Source: Tamarix chinensis
Taxonomy: Eukaryota > Streptophyta > Magnoliopsida > Caryophyllales > Tamaricaceae
Length of the DNA: 64,000 nt
Assembly (NCBI GenBank): GCA_030549775.1
Contig: CM060181.1
Location: 38,379,063-38,443,062 of the forward strand
Direction of reading: 5' to 3'
Position 1 is the first letter of the stretch. Every line of letters starts with the position of its first letter. Under the pieces are notes generated by a model. It worked only from the letters and a program-made list of their open reading frames with translations. It had not been told where the DNA came from and ran no database searches. Of this stretch, positions 36,801 to 47,311 are shown piece after piece. The translations under genes and the position numbers were made by a program.

Positions 36801-39800
36801 CAGAGAACAGCACTTGCATGAACCAAAGAAGTTAGGATACTGCAACGATATCTTGATTACCTTCTTGTATCATACATATCTGTAATTGTGTTAGAGGGGA
36901 TGGAGCAGTATAAGGTATGACTGAAACTATGATGCATGTATGGCATGGGAACAAATTCTAACATAAAATTACCACGAGCAAATTGATAATTTAAGCAGGA
37001 ACATGATGTGATATTTCTGACAATCATCATCACAAATAAAACCTTTTCTCCAACAATTATCCAATATTAATACTAAGCTATTATATTTTAGCAGAATGGC
37101 AATTTAAGCAGAAAAACAAATCCAGGATTGTGCGAATGCAGTAGAACCCAGAAGACAAGGGAGAACTAGGGACTAAACAATCAGATAGTTCACACTAATC
37201 AACTTTTATGGACCTCATTGTTAAATTACTTGGAATCGCCTGTTTTTTTCCCTTAAATCAACGACAATTTAACATATATAAAAAAAACGCATATTGCATG
37301 ACCCAAAATATAAGATTACAGGAGCAAACTAAATCATGGAAAGCTCAGGAAAGAAAAATGCAATGCTAATATCAAAAAAAGCATGCAACACCCAATTGAG
37401 CAGAGGGATAGCAGGGTCTGCACGTTTGTTTTGAAAAGGCTAATGAGCAAATAACTAGCCATCTGTATCAGGTAAAGTAAAAGATAATTTCAAAAATAGT
37501 TTAGCTTGTCCAGGTTGAAATCAAATAGTTAAAAATGTATCAGTTTTGTGCTCTTTGGGCTTCAAAAATGGGAAAACTCATATGAGATTAAGTTAATTAT
37601 CAACAAATTAACAAAAAATTGCATATAATGGTAAGACATATAATAGTAATAACAATACGAAGTACACTTTTTAGCCAATGTCTGACAATTGTCTAATAAA
37701 ATATAGCGCAGATTAGCATCATCAATTGAATTAGTCAGTCTGAACGGACAGTTTCATCCTTCTACCAACAGGAAAGCTTAGCAGTTGTCACCCAGCAAAA
37801 CTGATAAGTGATAAGCTTCATTTACACTCTTGAAAAATGCACAGATATACAGCATATCATGTAAAATTTTCTCCGCTTCTAAAGATACAAATCTGATATG
37901 TATATAAAGCCCCATATGAATAAATATACGTACATATGGATACCTATAAAGCCTTGTGAATACACAAGCAGAAACCTGCACAACCATAACCGCCAAACAA
38001 AATGTATTGATGAAGGAAATTATTTACCAGATGAACCACTTGGAAATCCACCACCTCGGCCACCAAATCGACCATGAGGCCTGTCATCTGTATAACCAGG
38101 CCTACCACCCATATCACGATCATAACCGCCCGGATAATCATACCCAAACCTTTGACAAACAAATATGAGCTGAATAAGCACTCTAAAATAAACAAAGGAG
38201 AAAAAACCAGCCAAAATGAAATATGAGCCTCAAAGAAATTGTAAAATAATATTATCTGAAAGCAACAAAAACTTATTTTATTTTAAACAAATTCAAGGCC
38301 TTCTCAGATCATAATAATGAAGATTTGCTTTAGTGAACGAGCATATTACTATAGAGAATTAGGATTAATACCCACAAACAAAGCAGTCACAATGACAGCT
38401 GCCTGCAAGTCACCCAATTCAAGTTGCACAATGTTATTGACTAGAGTAGGGAGCAACTCATATCCTTGGCCACGATGAAAGTAATCTTACGGACATTCTA
38501 TTGGTTCAGTACTCAAATGAGCATCCATTCAAAAAGCATATAAAACAATCCACCTATAATTAGATAGCATTGTCAGTTTCAAGGCTGGACTTCAAATCCA
38601 ACCTTAAATCTGCACAGACCAAGAGCCTACACCTCATGGAAGCCCCAATGCTCTATGGGATAACATATGGAGATATGACACACATACAACTGACAAACAA
38701 TTAAAACATTTATTAATGGACTATTGAAGGGGCAACTTTTATCCTTTGAAGTACAGTGCACCTTCACACACAATGGCAAACAAGCTCCTCTATTATAATA
38801 TAAACTCGTTCAGGACCAGTTCAGCCCTGACAAATCATATCCTGGTTTTACGCATCAACCTCCACTTCCCTACAAAATTTGGTCATGTAGACAGTCATCG
38901 AGATCAATACTAACGTCAGACTACAAATTTGGCCACCAACTTCAATTTATCATTTCAGCCTGAAAACTAGCTTCTCACCCCACTAATCCTTTAACAACAT
39001 TCTCTGCGATTGTCAGTTCTGACAGTGACAGAGGATTTACAAACATCCATCGATCGATTCAAAGAAAATTTAGCTGAATTCAGAAAAACTAACAATTATA
39101 GCCTTTAAACATTGAATGAACTGATTTTTCAATAATATACCTCGTTTTTTGGCTGAAAATTATGTTATTGAAGTGGTGTAGCCACATTAGTGTCCGGTAC
39201 ATATTGGTTGCTACCTTAACAGCCACCTACTAAAAGAACGTTTTGCAATATACAAAAACACATCTTGCTTTTGGATTGAAAGATCTAGCGGAAGTAGCAT
39301 ACATAATTATGTTGTAGATCTCGATATTCAAATAAGTTAACAATTCTAGCTTCTGAGTTGGGGGGGGGGGCACAGTTTAATACAAATTCATGAATCACCT
39401 CCTGTCAGGTCCGTAGCCTCGGGGGCTCCCACGCCTTCCATCATAGCCATCATCTCTACGTGACCGCTTGAACGGTGGAAATGGAGGAGAACGCCGGGGA
39501 AGAGGAGAGTAAGGCCTACGATCACGATAAGGCGGCGGGCTAGGGCTTAGCCTTCGCTTATAATCTCTATCTCTATCCCTTGGAGCAGCGGGTAGTGGGG
39601 ACCGATTGCGGTCGTAGAAATTCCCACCTCCACGCCGATTAGGAGGGCGATCGAAGTCCCTAGGGTCCCTTCTCTCTCTTGAATCTTTCTCACGGCGTCT
39701 AGTAAGAGGCGGTGGGGGAGAATCGGAATGTTCGTCAGCTGGAGGTTCATCTTTCTGATCATTAGGACGCTCCCGTCGGCGGTCTAAGGACTCGACGGGT

Positions 39801-39820
39801 AAGTTCATTACTTCGGCCAT
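24811..39820 (-). CDS. SE: SERRATE homologue, 12 exons, zinc-finger RNA effector
   Basis: The exons (minus strand, 5' to 3') are 39820-39399, 38149-38028, 35976-35919, 32834-32760, 31885-31811, 31676-31629, 31536-31468, 31393-30596, 30512-30464, 29628-29351, 25476-25306 and 24871-24811. All junctions have GT and AG. The sum is 2226 nt, giving 741 residues; Arabidopsis SERRATE has about 720. Residues 1-180 are an Arg/Ser/Pro/Gly-rich disordered tail (start MAEVMNLPVESLDRR in context ACAATGG). Residues about 200-290 form the helical ARS2 N-terminal region (LMSYKQFIQELEDD). Residues about 380-560 carry GPVVIVRGLTTVKGLEG and the single C2H2 finger (C511, C516, H529, H534). The tail is Gly/Pro-rich and ends VTVIDYRSL. 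In plants SERRATE works in the nucleus with DCL1 and HYL1 in pri-miRNA processing and with the cap-binding complex in splicing. The gene appears intact; intron 3 and intron 10 hold transposons. Exon limits are inferred from splice signals and family similarity. Confidence 0.95.
24872..25305 (-). other. SERRATE intron 11
   Basis: 434 bp between the last two coding exons. Donor GTACCT, acceptor GTCTGCAG. Nothing else seen. Confidence 0.8.
25866..27421. mobile_element. Stowaway/mariner-like MITE, split by a hAT element
   Basis: In SERRATE intron 10. The left end CTCCCTCAGTTTCTAAAATG follows a TA; the right end AAATGGAGAGAG is followed by TA. The ends are inverted (CTCCCTCAGTTT against CTCTCTCCATTT). 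CTCCCTC with TA target duplication is the classic Stowaway signature. Without the inserted hAT element the MITE would be about 240 bp. Confidence 0.65.
26039..27353. mobile_element. Non-autonomous hAT-type element rich in GGGTC words
   Basis: The left end TAGAGGTGGCAAACGGGTC faces the right end GGTCACCTTTGCAAAATCTA as an imperfect inverted repeat. Flanking 8-mers GGTATATT (26031-26038) and GGCATATT (27354-27361) agree at seven of eight bases, the target-site length of hAT transposons. Both subterminal zones are dense in GGGTCGGGTCAGG and TTCGGGTC; the centre (26440-26840) is TAA-rich. No transposase. Confidence 0.65.
27430..28570. repeat. Intron 10 block bounded by a direct repeat
   Basis: 27440-27540 (GCCACATTTAGAAACTACATTTTTTCC, then CAGTAATCAACATTTTATTC) recurs at about 28463-28555; a shorter version lies at 25825-25860. 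Between the copies is another GGTT/GGGTC-type degenerate stretch (27765-28430). The direct repeats suggest a segment duplication before or with transposon insertion. Confidence 0.5.
28571..29350 (-). other. Remainder of SERRATE intron 10
   Basis: No gene or repeat recognised up to the donor GTAGGC at 29350. Confidence 0.5.
29629..30463 (-). other. SERRATE intron 9
   Basis: 835 bp, no coding or repeat recognised. Donor GTATTA, acceptor TTTTGCAG. Confidence 0.7.
31886..32759 (-). other. SERRATE intron 4
   Basis: 874 bp, with two partly similar stretches (GTGGCATTTTTATAAATATTGTGTATTTATATTTC at 32350 and ATAGCATTTTGTAAATAATGTATATTTC at 32455) each followed by AAACTAACTTAG-like text, a small diverged tandem duplication. 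Nothing else. Confidence 0.55.
33120..35850 (-). mobile_element. Internally deleted LTR element in SERRATE intron 3
   Basis: A truncated left LTR at 33120-33300 (TGATGCAAGGCTACATTCTAGCCTTTG) matches the start of a fuller right LTR at 35152 (TGTAGGGCTACACTATACTCTAGCC), whose far end is about 35850. On the minus strand the interior holds leader, a degenerate gag and zinc knuckles, then the left LTR directly. Protease, RT and integrase are absent. The primer-binding site is unclear and no target duplication was found. Confidence 0.65.
33350..34560 (-). pseudogene. Degenerate gag with tandem zinc-knuckle repeats
   Basis: 34420-34240 reads EEDLEKIFEWFNMVENIFVYG, then EEEILMTQWI, like the entry to the retrotransposon gag domain. 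From about 33810 down to 33385 a unit of about 160 bp occurs nearly three times. Each unit starts with a knuckle-like CFICNEFG, then HWHCLARQ (or FICSEPSYIHGHC) and continues ANKMGMVQSGSLKHD. Frameshifts separate the units. A gag with three successive knuckle units is unusual; the copies look like local DNA duplications. Confidence 0.65.
35977..38027 (-). other. SERRATE intron 2
   Basis: 2051 bp. It holds a run of nine C followed by A (36129-36145) and otherwise ordinary AT-rich intron text; no mobile element recognised. Confidence 0.6.
38150..39398 (-). other. SERRATE intron 1
   Basis: 1249 bp with a run of ten or more G (39359-39370) close to the donor site. No repeat or gene recognised. 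Confidence 0.7.
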
Positions 39821-40381
39821 TGTAAGTGGGCGGAGAAGAATGGAACCCTAGACCAGTAAAGCTTACTGGAAGGGCGTAGGCAAAATGAATACGAAAATGG
39901 GGACTGGCCCTAGTAGGAGTAAAAGGGCGAGTACGGTATGTCACGACCCCTTTCCTTTATCGCTTCTTTTTTCCGTACCTGAGAACATTGTAATATGCTT
40001 CGAGCGAATCAGGATAAAATTAAATATTAAAAATTAATTTAAATAAAATAAATTAAACTAACTTCAGATAAATATTTTAAAATATTATTTAAATGATATA
40101 AAATATACATTCATCTTCTATACCTTTAAAATCAAAAGTCAATAAAAAAAAATTGGAATAAAAGAGGGTGAAACTGTAACTACAATTTATCTGATTGAGA
40201 TTAACACAAGTCGTCTGCAAATGGAATGAATCAATTTATTTACTTTCGCTAACCTTTTATTTATCCCAAATCAAACGGGGTACAAATGTTAGTAGTTATA
40301 TATAAAATAGCTAAAAAAATTTAAAATACATAATTATCCTAGATAATTATATTTGATAAATACCTTCAAACAAATCTTAAG
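39821..40381 (-). promoter_or_regulatory. SERRATE upstream region
   Basis: The ATG at 39820 sits in ACAATGG. The 5' leader and promoter must lie to the right of it. GC content is high for the first 150 bp and drops sharply after about 39980. I did not find a convincing TATA box. The transposon at 40382 limits the compact promoter to about 560 bp. Confidence 0.5.
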
Positions 40382-40833
40382 TAGAAATGTAAATGACACG
40401 AATTTTCTCCAAAATCCGACAGGTTTTATTCGATAGGTACTTAAATAGATATAGATAATAATAAAAATGATCGTCTTGTTCAGGTATGAATATGGGTATT
40501 GGATATCCATATCTGTATACGTTTACTCGATATATAATTATCATTTTTATCCTTAATTTTAAAATAAATATAGTATAAATTAATATTAAACTTGTCATTT
40601 AACTTAACTCTAAATTGATTTATCTATCAGATAATGGATTTATCTGCTGGATAATATCCGTCAATAGATAAATTGATAATCCATTGGCTAACAGATATCT
40701 GTCGAATGTAGATACGGATGTGATAATGGATATCTATTCGGACACGAATACATATTCAAGTATAAATTTTCTTATCGGGTAGGGATACATATATGGATGT
40801 TTCGGGCCCGAACCCACTCTATTTACATCTCTG
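40382..40833. mobile_element. Small inverted-repeat-ended element
   Basis: It begins TAGAAATGTAAATG and ends ATTTACATCTCTG, inverted to each other. The interior has repeated GGATATCCATATC and CGGGCCCGAACCC-like words, similar in style to the hAT-type element in intron 10. Flanking 8-mers differ, so a target duplication is not shown; the right flank may have been deleted. Confidence 0.5.
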
Positions 40834-40835
40834 CC

Positions 40836-41144
40836 ACATCGAGGTGTTTATGGAGACTATTAGTGTGTATATGGAAGGTTAAATCCAACTACCACAACCA
40901 CCTCCGATATATAGTACCCACACCAGTTTTGGAGGATTGGCTCAAGAGGGTCAGGCATCATCACCCACTGATCTTCGAGGGTCAAGAGGACCTTGACATT
41001 GTGGAGAGATGGGTTAGAGAAATGGAGAAGACCTTCACTACATGTGAATACCCTTTGGATAAGAGGGTTGATGTGGTGGTATATTACCTGGGGGGAGCAT
41101 ATAGGTGGTGGAGGAACGTCCAATGTAGAGGCAGAGAGCCTACC
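40836..41144 (+). pseudogene. Ty3/gypsy gag fragment
   Basis: The plus-strand reading VRHHHPLIFEGQEDLDIVER, then WVREMEKTFTTCEYPLDKR, then YYLGGAYRWWRNV is a clear plant Ty3 gag domain (the F-G-D-P entry, EKMF-like segment, and the WW motif). It is cut at 41144 by the family A LTR starting TGTAATACCC. Confidence 0.8.
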
Positions 41145-43271
41145 TGTAATACCCTCAATTTTTTAACAAAAAATTTTCATTTTGAAGACAATACAAAAGC
41201 ATTTTAAAATAAAATCGTAGGATGTTACTGCGACATCAACCATGAGAAAGATGTGTTTATCACGTAACCCATGCTTGATGCAAGGCAAAACGAAACAAGG
41301 AATAAAATATGTATGCTTATAACATTAACATGATAATACAAGATAATAATGGCTAGAACAATATTATAGATAGAATGAGTATGATAGTTTACAAAACTAA
41401 ATAGAGGAATAAACCTAATATTTGAAATAACTAGAAATATAAAAACTTCACAACATATTGGACAAAATACTTATAATCGGTTAGCCTAACTCTTAGACAT
41501 AGACATAAACCTTCAAACCCAAGAAATGGACCACTAATGGGTCATGTCATTACCCATAGCATACTCTAATTGATAGTCGGAACCCTACAAATTGTCTACG
41601 CTCCTCTAATCAGAATCTGGATTATCACAATGACCGTATAAATAAAGTATCAATATGGTGAAGTATATGTAAAACATACTACTAAACACATGGTAAGGCT
41701 TATGAAGCACATTGAAGTCACATATCAGCATGGTGATATCATATTGGTATAGCTTAAGTACAAAAAGGTATGTCTTCATGGAAATCATTAAGATATAGAA
41801 ATACGGTAAATACGTGCAATTCATACAATATAACCTACATTAGAATTCCTCTTTTAGTGACCACACAAATTTTGATTAATAAGATAGTTCGTTTGATCAC
41901 ACCCGGTTCTCTACCATAAACAAATGTTGTGGCATCACAAATAATCACAATGGGATACCACACCCATCACACATAATTAGGATACGTCGAAGGGGCTTTC
42001 TTAAAGGATACCACACCTACCCCACATCGAGTGCACTTGCCACAAATTGGGATAATACACCTTGAAAATCTCCATCGCGAGAGCTAAAAAGTTGGGATAC
42101 CACACCCGCTTGAACAATGGACAATACGAAGTGCTAGAGGGCTTGTACTGGGATATCTCATCCACCCGTACTGGATACCAATGCCGTATTGGCCTATCAT
42201 CATATAATCCTATACCTTAGAGTCGTGCGCATAACCCCTACCGACCGCAACCAAGTAGAGAATTAAATAGGTAATCAGTGAAAAATATAACCAAAGGTAA
42301 CCCGCCTACTAACTCCTGGCACCTAACCCGCCTACTAACTCCTGGCACCTACCCCGAGAGTGGGAGGAAAATACTCAAATAAAATCTTATACCATTAATT
42401 ATATTTTGAAGTGATATCACAAATCACAATAAAATCCACACACAACTAGAGTGGGTGTTTTCGAGTGATAACACTAAACATAATTAAATTCTTTTATTTA
42501 ACAAAATTGGGTGTTTCTAAATAATAACACCAAACACATCACAAGACATTAAAGCCACCATTTTGTGTGTTTCCAAGTGCTAACACCAAACACATCACAA
42601 GGCATAAAAGCTATCAATTGGGTGTTTAGAGATAACACCAAATTTAACCAAATTTAAGTCTCAAATACCATCATAAAGATTCCTATTAAAGTAGGGCAAT
42701 CATAGTTGAAATCACAATTTAAATATTGTAAATACATAGAGGTACAAACATAAAAGGGTTAAGAGAAACACACCAATTTATAACAAACCAGTCGGCTTCT
42801 AGTAGGATCAGTCAATCAATCTTTTGGAACAGTCGATTGGTTTGGTTAGACCAGACCTGAACCAAAACCACACTAGAGAAGCAGTCAACTGGTTGGCCTC
42901 ATTGATCGATTATTCCTGAGAACTAGTTGATTGGTCTGGTCCAACCAGTCGAGGTGTCTAAGAACAGACCAACCCATTTTACCTTGTAAAGAAACCAATT
43001 GATGGGTTCCAACCGATCGATTGATCTCGCGATCAATCAATCCAAAGCTCTAGACCATTTGACTACTCGAATTACCAATCGATGGATTCGAGGAACCGAT
43101 ATACTAGTTTGGGTAAAACACTACCTAAAGTTGCGATGCACACTCCAAAAATTACCATATATTACCATATTAATCCTAGCATGCTTCTATGTCAAAACAC
43201 ACATTAAAATACATGTTGCACACATAGAATCATATGGATACATGGTGATGTTTATACTCAAATAAATAATT
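41145..43271. repeat. Family A LTR, copy 1, interrupted
   Basis: It starts TGTAATACCCTCAATTTTTT and tracks the complete copy at 60009 through all landmarks: CATGAGAAAGATG; the GGGATACCACACCC block (41950-42190); the AACACCAAACACATCACAAGGC units (42420-42640); and the CAGTCGATTGGTTTGG block (42785-43090). At 43271 it is broken by a family B LTR, and its remaining right third is absent. A 25 bp tandem duplication (ACCCGCCTACTAACTCCTGGCACCT) lies at 42300-42354. Confidence 0.8.
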
Positions 43272-45015
43272 GTAACATCCCCAAATTTACTACTGAAAAA
43301 TTTCGTTTAATTAAAAGGGTTTAGCGGAAGCGAAAAGATAAAATAGTAAACTCGGGGGCATTATCGCCACACTTAGTACCAGATTGGTTCACTCCTACCG
43401 TTCCAGTACTAAGTGCTAAGGCTAAATAAAATTAACATTAAACATGAATCATTAATAAAACACAAGTCATACAGAAATCAGAGTGCGATTTAGGATTACA
43501 AACCAAAGAGTACGTGACTAGAGTTTTTCAAAACATATAGCATAGTATAAAAAAACACAATTAAAATATAATAATACAAGGTCCAATAAAAAGAGACAGA
43601 GTCCAGCCGAGTCGCTCTCGATCCCCAAGTCAGGTTTAGGCTCAACGCTCAGCCCCACCTAATGCCTCATAGGTATCGTAGGCATCGAAGACACCATCCC
43701 CTACCTGCACAATCTCAGATGGGTCTTCTGCTCGTGGGAATGAGCAGCACCTATGAAACGGGCGATCAGTACGCTACGTACTGAGTAAGGTAATAGATGC
43801 GCTAAAGCCAAACATACAAACATACAACATAGCATACATGGCACATTCACATAAGCTGCATATAGTAATCCAGATAATGAAGGTCGGCTATGGTCCAATT
43901 AGACTTATTTTCTTTTGAATCTCTGTTAAATGTAGTCATTTCACACCATAATCTTTATTAATCCATGCGAGTACGGGAACCCCACTATTATAGCCAGTGG
44001 ATCGGTCACTTATAGGGCAGAACGCACTTAACCACTATTATATGCCCGTGGATTGGTCTCCAGGGTAGAACGCTCCTGGCCACTATTATGCCGGTGGTTC
44101 GGTCTAGCCCCGACTCTCATGGTGTTTCACTGTAAGTATATAGTAGCTTTCCCATGATTCATTGACAACATAATATTTGGTTTGTTGAGCTCGGAATCCC
44201 CCACTATTATAGCCGGTGGATCGATCACTTATAGGGCAGAACTCACCTAACCACTATTATATGTCGGTGGATCGGTCTCCAGGGTACCCCAGCACCTGGT
44301 CACTATTATGCCGGTAGATCGGTCTGGGCCCGGCTCAACAATCTTACTCTTTAAGTGATTAGTATCTTATTCGTGTCTTATTAGATAAAGATTTTTACCC
44401 TTGACATGCATATCAACTACCTTCTACTTTTATCCTCCCACGGGGGCCTGTCCCATATCTTGAGACTCCTACGCCCCTTATCACACCCCGACATCCATTT
44501 CCTTTTACACTTACCCTTTAATGAAAAACCCAACTCCTACGGGTGTGGGTTAGGCCCAACACCTTATGACATCAACTCCACCTACTATCACCCCCTAGGG
44601 TTTTCCTTGAAAACCCTAATTGGACCTATATGGTCCAACCTCCTCTCACTTACACTACCATTACTTCATTCATTGCCCCACATCTCATCTCAATTAGATC
44701 CAATCCCAAAACATATCACTTTACCTCTCGACTTCGCATGTGACGGGAAAAAAAACCAAGCTAGCCACCTCAAACCCTAGTACATTTCTTCTTCCACAAG
44801 TAACCTCTCCCTTTTCTCACTTAATATTCCTTCTCTCCCATGGCACTCATACTCACTCCTTACATAATAAATTCCCATTCTTAACCCGTATTCCACTCTG
44901 CGTTAATCATTATTACTTCCACAATTTCCAAATTATTACTTCCTCCCAAAATACTATGGATTAGTTTCTCTCCTACCAAAAGTACCATTACTCCTTATTT
45001 TAGTATAAGATTAGG

Positions 45016-45056
<41 letters not shown>

Positions 45057-45743
45057 AGGGAGTATTATACGTGAAAACGAGAGTTTTTATCTTCGAGTTA
45101 GCTTACTAGATATTACTAGTCAAAATATGTTTATGTTAATATTTATTACTATACTTACATTATTAAACCTAATAGCTTTATTCTTCTAATAATAACACTA
45201 ATACTAGTTATAGCAAAATAGTGACAATAATAATTATAGTAATGTTAATGCTTATAATGATAGAAACCCTAGCATTTTTAAGGCTAAGTCTAATAATATT
45301 ATTAGAGTTAAAATAATAGTATAGTAATTGCAATACCAATAAAGTACAGATATTCCTAAAGATGATAATGATAAAAGTTATATTTTGAATAATGATAATA
45401 TAAGGGTTCAAACATTTTTGCTACAATAATAGTAATAAAATAATAACAATAATAATAGTAATAACTAATAATGATACCATAGTAACAATGTTAGTGCTAA
45501 AGGCATTAGAAATAATATATTAATGATATTCTAATATTAAATAATAAAATACTAAGGCTTAAGTATTCTTCCTCTTTAATGACAAAATGATAATACTCCA
45601 ACTTCAGTTTAAATAACATTAATAATAATAATAGTAGTAGTAGTAGTAATAATAATAATAATAATAATAATAGAGATAACTATATTAATACTAAAGTTGT
45701 GAATAATAATAAGAATGATAGTAGTATTAGTAGTAGTAATGGA

Positions 45744-45793
<50 letters not shown>

Positions 45794-47311
45794 TAACCAT
45801 TTTAATGTTAAAGTTGTAGCTTTTTAAATAGTTTAACCTAGTTATAAGTATTTTTTTGAAATTAGGTTAGGAAATAAGGGGGATACATAATAATAATATT
45901 AGTAATGGTAGTAATAATAATAACCATGATAATAAAACACTAATAATAATAGCAATATTGAGGATAATACTAGTAATATTAAATAAAATTATTAACACTT
46001 ATAGAAAATAGTTTAGGGGCTGGGGAAGTTGGAGCACCACCTAAGGTTAGTGGTGGAACCTGCGGCGACGGCAGCAGCGGCGGTGGAGGAGGAAGAGAGG
46101 GGAAAAATAGATATGTAGGCTAAGAGGGAGGGAGTGGAGGGGCGTTTGAGGTGGAGGAAGGTACAACAGGTGAAGAGGGGTGGAATGAAGGGGTGGTGTA
46201 GCCGAGAGTGGCGGCGCACGGTGGTTGGTGCAGCGGTCGAAGGTGGTGGAAGGTGGTGGAAGATGGGGGAGGTAAAAGGAGAGGGAGGCAGAGGGAGATG
46301 AAGGTGTGGGAAGGTAGTGGAAGGTTCCCTAGGTGTTTTGGAGGGTGGAGGAGGTTTTGGTTGCGACGAGGGTGGCAACGGAAGGAGGTGAAAGGGGCAG
46401 CGAGGGGCTGGAGTGGTTGTTCGGGTGGGCGACTTTGCACGGTCGGGGCATCACGTGCAGGGCAAGATAGGTGCTGATGGTGGTTCGCTTTTGTGGAGGG
46501 ATGTGCGAGGAAGGTTTTTGTTGGTAGATTTTGCGGCGGCGGTCGCCGAAGGTGGAGGAATAAGTGTCTGTTTGGGCGGCGACGAAAAAACGGGATTCCT
46601 AGGCTGCGAGAAAAGGAGCTCGACCTAGGCTACTAATGGGGGTATTTATAGGCTAATTGAGGGGGGAAACGACAAGGGAAGAAGAAGACACACGGGGCAG
46701 GTGTGGTAGGACCACTGGCCAGCGGTGGCAGGCGGTGCAGTCCTGCCATGGCAAGTTGGGTTGGGGAGGGGGAGAGAGAAAGGAAAGAGATGGGCACGCG
46801 GGGTGGGTAGCTATGGGGCTTGTTGGGGTCGAAAAAAGGAAAGAAAATGACAGGAAGAATAGGGGAGGATGGTCGGCATTGGGTTGGTGGTTATCGGCGG
46901 ATGTCGGGGTTGCAGACCAGCATTACATGTGCGCTGTAGGTTGGGGAAGAAGAAGGCAAAAGAAAGGGGGAGGACCGGTCAGTCCAGGGGAAAAGAAAGA
47001 AAAAAAAAGAGGACCGGCCGGCCTGGGCGAAGGAGGAGGGTAACGCGCGAGACGGGCCAGGGAGGGGAAGGTGATCTGGGCCGACGGGGTGGCCTAGTCG
47101 GGGGGAAATGGGGAAAGAAAGAAGAAAGGAAGAGGGGGAGAAAAAAAAGAAAAAGGAAAGGGGAAAAGGGAAAATAGGGGAAAACTAGATAAAATAATTC
47201 ATGGGAAATAGGTTGTAGTATTTTTGGTAGATGGAAAAATTTGTATATTTAAATTAATATATTTTAATATATTAGTTTTAAAGGTAAATTTTAGAAAAAT
47301 ATTATGCATGA
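43272..47311 (-). repeat. Family B LTR, copy 1, right end truncated
   Basis: It begins TGTAACATCCCCAAATTTACTACTGAAAAATTTCG, matching 53731 onward (TTAGCGGAAGC, then CTCAGTACCAGA, then TTCCAGTACTAAGTGCTAAGGC). Two blocks of CCACTATTATAGCCGGTGGATCGGTC-type units lie at 43985-44110 and 44200-44330. A (TAA)n-rich zone covers 45000-46010, and a G/A-rich zone 46020-47180, with a TATA-like box on the minus strand (CCTATAAATACC, about 46637-46648). It stops at about 47311, roughly 190 bp before the expected end. The proline-rich readings in the G/A zone are composition artefacts. Confidence 0.75.
45013..45055. repeat. (ATT)n microsatellite
   Basis: Roughly 13 uninterrupted ATT units inside family B LTR copy 1; a second AAT tract lies at about 45742-45790. 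Confidence 0.95.

Noticed and set aside
44406..44964. Open frames resembling a secreted protein
   Set aside because: They lie inside family B LTR copy 1, and I found no corresponding frame in copy 2.
46013..46440. Proline-rich open frames on the minus strand
   Set aside because: They are the reverse of the G/A-rich zone of a family B LTR; frames in several phases overlap and similar ones occur in the other copy without conserved sequence.
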